A stretch of DNA of 64,000 nt, from the NCBI RefSeq assembly GCF_047675955.1, contig NC_132928.1, positions 50,276,889 through 50,340,888 on the forward strand. The letters are read 5' to 3'. The stretch is from Chlorocebus sabaeus (Eukaryota; Chordata; Mammalia; Primates; Cercopithecidae). The position numbers and the translations under genes are program-made. Shown here one piece after another: positions 60,469 through 64,000 of this stretch; within the stretch, counting starts at the first letter, position 1; each line of letters starts with the position of its first letter. The notes below the pieces were generated by a model. It made no database searches. It was not told the origin of the DNA and saw only the letters and a program-made list of their open reading frames with translations.

Positions 60469-61996
60469 GCCTTTCTGCCCCTGGACACCGCCAAAGAAGC
60501 ATCATTGAAGTCTCTCTTCTCCCAGCTGTCTTGTCTAAGTCAGAGTCTCCTAAAGAGCCCAGACAGCTGAGGAAGCTCTTCATTGGAGGGTTGAACTTTG
60601 AAACAACTGATGAGAGCCTGGAGAGCCATTCTGAGCAATGAGGAATGCTCGCGGACTGTGTGGTAATGAGAGATCCAAACACCAAGCGCTCCAAGGGCTT
60701 TGAGTTTGTCTCATATGCCACCGTGGAGGAGGCAGATGCAGCCATGAACACAAGGCCACACAAGGTGGATGGAAGAGTTGTGGAACCAGAGAGAGCTGTC
60801 TCAAGAGTAGATTCTCAAAGACCAGGTGCCCGCTTAACTGTGAAAAAGATATTTGTTGGTGGCATTAAGACACTGAAGAACATCACCTAAGAGATTATTC
60901 TGAACAGTATGGAAAAACTGAAGTGATTGAAACCATGATTGACTGAGGCAGTGGCAAGAAAAGGGGCTTTGCCTTTGTAACCTTTGACGACCGTAACTCT
61001 GTGGATAAGACTGTGATTCAGAAATAGCATACTGTGAATGGCCACAACTGTGAAGTTAGGAAAGCCCTGTCAAAGCAAGAGATGGCTAGGGCTTCATCCA
61101 GCCAAAGAGGTGGAAGTGGTTCTGGAAACTTTGGTGGTGGTCATGGAGGTGGTTTTGGTGGGAATGACAACTTTGGTCATGGAGGAAACTTCAGTGGTCA
61201 TGGTAGCTTTGGTAGCAGCCATGGTGGTGATGGATATGGTGGCAGTGGGGATGGCTATAATGGGTTTGGTAATGATGGTGGTTATGGAGAAGGAGGCCCT
61301 GGTTACTCTGGAGGAGGCAGAGGCTATGGAAGTGGTGGACGGGGTTATGGAAGCCAGGGCAGTGGCTATGGTGGGAGTGGCAGCTATGACAGTTATAACA
61401 ACGGAGGTGGAGGCAGCTTTGGCAGTGGTAGTGGAAGCTATTTTGGAGGTGGTGGAAGCTACAATGATTTTGGCAATTAAAACAATCAGTCTTCAAGTTT
61501 TGGACCCATGAAGGAAGGAAACTCCGGAGGCAGAAGTTCTGGCCCCTACGGTGGTGGAGGCCAATACTTTGCCAAACCACAAAATCAAGGAGGCTATGGC
61601 AGTTCCAGTAGCAGCAGTAGCTATGGCAGTGGCAGAAGATTTTAATTAGGAAACAAAGCTTAGCAGGAGAGGAGATCCAGAGAAGTGACAGGGAAGCTAC
61701 AGGTTACAAAAGATTTGTGAACTCATCTAAGCACAGTGATGGCAGGGCCTAGGTGCTACAAAGAAGACATGTTTTAGACACATACTGCTGAGTATGGGCA
61801 AAAAACTTGAGGACTGTATTTGTGACTAACTGTATAACAGGGTATTTGAGTTTGCGTTCTGTGGAAAGTGTAAAGCATTCCAACAAAGGGTTTTAATGTA
61901 GATTTTTTTTTTTTTTTTTGCACCCATGCTGTTGATTGCTAAATGTAATAGTCTGATTGTGATACTGAATAAATGTCTTTAAAAACAAAACAAAAC
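60469..61996 (+). pseudogene. HNRNPA1P: HNRNPA1 processed pseudogene
   Basis: An intron-less copy of the mRNA for hnRNP A1, a nuclear RNA-binding splicing factor. It has the 5'UTR tail, both RRMs (LRKLFIGGLNFETTDESL and KKIFVGGI), the Gly-rich region (61100-61640) and 3'UTR with AATAAA at 61968 followed by an A-rich tail. An 11-bp duplication AACTATGTCTT flanks it (60458-60468 and 61997-62007). The start ATG is TTG at 60531. There is TGA for Trp at 60639, a 4-nt deletion near 60867 and TAA at 61478. The natural end is at 61645 (..GSGRRF). It is on the strand opposite the host gene. Confidence 0.95.
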
Positions 61997-62007
61997 AACT
62001 ATGTCTT

Positions 62008-62893
62008 AAGCTAAATAATAAAAAAATATACAAAACATGGGATGCAGCCAAAGCTGGCTTCTTATGACTCAATTCCATTGGGTTTCCCCCTATCTCTATT
62101 GTTCTACTATCTCTTGTTACCCTTTAAAATGTTGGGGATCCATTCTTAGTCCTTACTTATACCTATTGTATATTTTTCCCACAAGGTGATCTCATCAAAA
62201 TTCATGGCTTTAACTAACACATACACTAATATCTTCCAAAATTTCTTTCTTTCTTTTTTTTTTTTTAAACAGAGTCTCGCTCTCTCCCCCAGGCTGGGGT
62301 GCAATGGTGCAATCTCGGCTCACTGCAACCTCCGCCTCCGGGGTTCAAGCAATTCTCCTGCCCCAGCCTCCTGAACAGCTGGGATTACAGGCATGCACCA
62401 CCATGCCTGGCTAATTTATGTTATTTTTAGTAGAGATGGGGTTTCGCCACGTTGGCCAGGCTGGTCTCAAACTCCTAACCTCAGGTGATCCACGTGCCTC
62501 GGCCTCCCAAAGTGCTGGGATTACAGGTGTGAGCCACTGCGCCTGACATCTTCCAAAATTTCATCCAAGATTTTTCTCCCACATTCCTAATATGCCTGTT
62601 GAACAAGTCCACTTAATTGTGCCACAGCTACTTGAAAGTCAGTACGTCTAATACTAAATACATAATCTGCGCCCCCGTACTTTTCCTTCTCCTCTATTCT
62701 CTAATCTTAATAAACTGGATGACCCATTTACAATGCAAATCAGGAACACAACCATCCTACAATACTCTCTCTCACACACAGAATTGTGTAGCCTACATTT
62801 TTAAAATCTCTCTTATTTTTCTTTCCTCTTCTCCATTCCCATGTCTTAGGATAGGTTCTCATCATTTCTCAACTTATTCCTGTAGTAGGCTCC
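62008..62893 (+). repeat. L2-like ORF remnant
   Basis: 62185-62245 and 62563-62893 show L2-type order ('ggtgatctcatcaaaattcatggctttaacta', 'atgcctgttgaacaagtccacttaattg'). Split by an Alu at 62246. The family call is tentative. Confidence 0.5.
62246..62547 (-). repeat. AluS, antisense, with TSD
   Basis: Full length. Perfect 15-bp duplication ATCTTCCAAAATTTC at 62231-62245 and 62548-62562. Confidence 0.95.
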
Positions 62894-64000
62894 TGTATTA
62901 GTCCATTCTCACGCTGCTGCTAAAGACATACCCCAGACTGGGCAATTCACAGAAGAAAGAGGTTTAATGGACTTACAGTTCCACATGGCTGCAGAGGCCT
63001 CACAATCATGGCAGAAGGTGAAAGGCATGTCTCACATGGAGGCAGACAAGAGAAGAAAGCTTGTGTAGGGAAACACCCTATTATAAAACCATCAGATCTC
63101 ATGAGACTTATTCACTACCACAAGAACAGCATGGGAAAGACCTGCCCCCATAATTCAATTACCTCCCACTTGGTACCTCCCACAACACATGGGAACTCAA
63201 GATGAGATTTGGTGGGGTGGGGGGGTGGGACACAGCCAAACCATATCATTCTGTCCCTGGCACCTCCCAAATCTCATGTCCTCACATTTCAAAACCAACC
63301 ATGCCTTCCCAACAGTCCCCCCAAAGTCTTAATTCATTTCAGTATTAACTTAAAAGTCCAGTGTGGCGATTCCTCAAGGATCTAGAACTAGAAATATCAT
63401 TTGACCCAGTCATCCCATTACTAGGTATATACCCAAAGGATTATAAATCATGCTGCTATAAAGACACATGCACATGTATGTTTATTGTGGCACTATTCAC
63501 AATAGCAAAGACTTGGAACCAACCCAAATATCCATCAATGATAGACTGGATTAAGAAAATGTGGCACATATACACCATGGAATACTATGCAACCATAAAA
63601 AAGGAGCAGTTCATGTCCTTTGTAGGGACTTGGATGCAGCTGGAAACCATCATTCTCAGCAAACTATTGCAAGGACAGAAAACCAAACACTGCATGTTCT
63701 CACTCATAGATGGGAATTGAACAATGAGATCACTTGGACACAGGGCAGAGAACATCACACACCGGGGCCTGTCATGGGGTAGGGGGAGGGGGAAGGGATA
63801 GCATTAGGAGATATGCCTAATGTAAATGACGAGTTAATGGGTACAGCACACTAACATGGCACATGTATACATATGTAACAAACCTGCACGTTATGCACAT
63901 GTACCCTAGAACTTAAAGTATAATAATAAAAAAAAAGACAAAAAAAAAAGTCCACATTCCAAAGTCTCATCTGAAACAAGACAAGTCCCTTCTGCCTATG
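62894..64000 (-). mobile_element. THE1 (ERVL-MaLR) element, antisense, running off the window
   Basis: LTR 62894-63248 (TGTATTAGTCCATTCTC start to ..CCATATCA), then internal sequence 63249-63360 and 63947-64000 interrupted by a young L1. The second LTR lies past the right edge. No coding frame. Confidence 0.9.
63361..63946 (+). mobile_element. Young L1PA, 5' truncated, inside the THE1
   Basis: 586 nt: the last 119 codons of ORF2 in a clean open frame (63361-63720, ending ..CMFSLIDGN) and the 3'UTR with a tail at 63929-63946. Flanked by AAAAGTCCA at 63352-63360 and again at 63947-63954 with the tail A's absorbed. Confidence 0.92.

Noticed and set aside
60645..61511. Two overlapping Gly-rich or Val/Met-rich frames as real genes
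   Set aside because: The first is the HNRNPA1 retrocopy, the second its +1 frame shadow.

Overview
This is a primate nuclear genomic window, almost entirely intronic and repeat-derived. About 30 Alu copies, LINE-1 of several ages, THE1/MST (ERVL-MaLR) elements, MIR/L2 relics and DNA transposons fill most of it. Two young Alu copies (2463-2781 and 28577-28882) carry the diagnostic bases of AluYRa, an Alu lineage expanded in Old World monkeys, so the best guess for the source is a cercopithecid such as macaque or baboon rather than human or another ape.

One protein-coding gene is supported. It lies on the minus strand and spans at least 54.7 kb. Six internal exons (55131-54933, 41566-41473, 33174-32975, 31864-31768, 17858-17751, 512-399) each have AG acceptors and GT donors. 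All five exon junctions agree in codon phase, and together they give 270 uninterrupted codons of a charged, helical protein. From memory of the family I assign it to AXDND1 (axonemal dynein light chain domain containing 1). The 5' end, the dynein-light-chain domain and the 3' end lie outside the window.

Layout by transposon layers. 1-3200 holds old repeats with Alu and L1 3' ends. 4030-9524 is an old L1M carrying a 3.0-kb L1PA-type insertion, which itself carries a 1.1-kb L1PA. 9525-16388 is a nearly full-length L1PB with decayed ORF1 and ORF2. 16389-20330 is mostly unique intron around exon 5, plus a 1.2-kb GC-richer block I cannot identify. 20800-26796 is antisense L1 with Alus. 26797-31745 is a sense L1M ending in a 3 x 144 bp perfect-looking tandem array just beside exon 4. 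31768-37000 holds exons 3 and 4 plus a hAT-like element. 37013-40809 is an antisense, same-strand-as-gene L1 with its 5'UTR and ORF1 but most of ORF2 deleted. 41906-54893 is a full-length L1M split by a THE1 provirus and an MST provirus, ending 39 bp from exon 1's donor. 55132-64000 holds a MER2, two very long purine (GAAA/GGAA) tracts, an HNRNPA1 processed pseudogene, and an antisense THE1 cut by a young L1 at the right edge.

No novel enzymatic or defence system was found. The interest lies in the in-phase exon chain, the decipherable insertion history, the young tandem array, the polypurine tracts and one unexplained segment. All long open frames outside the six exons are explained by repeats or by the pseudogene.
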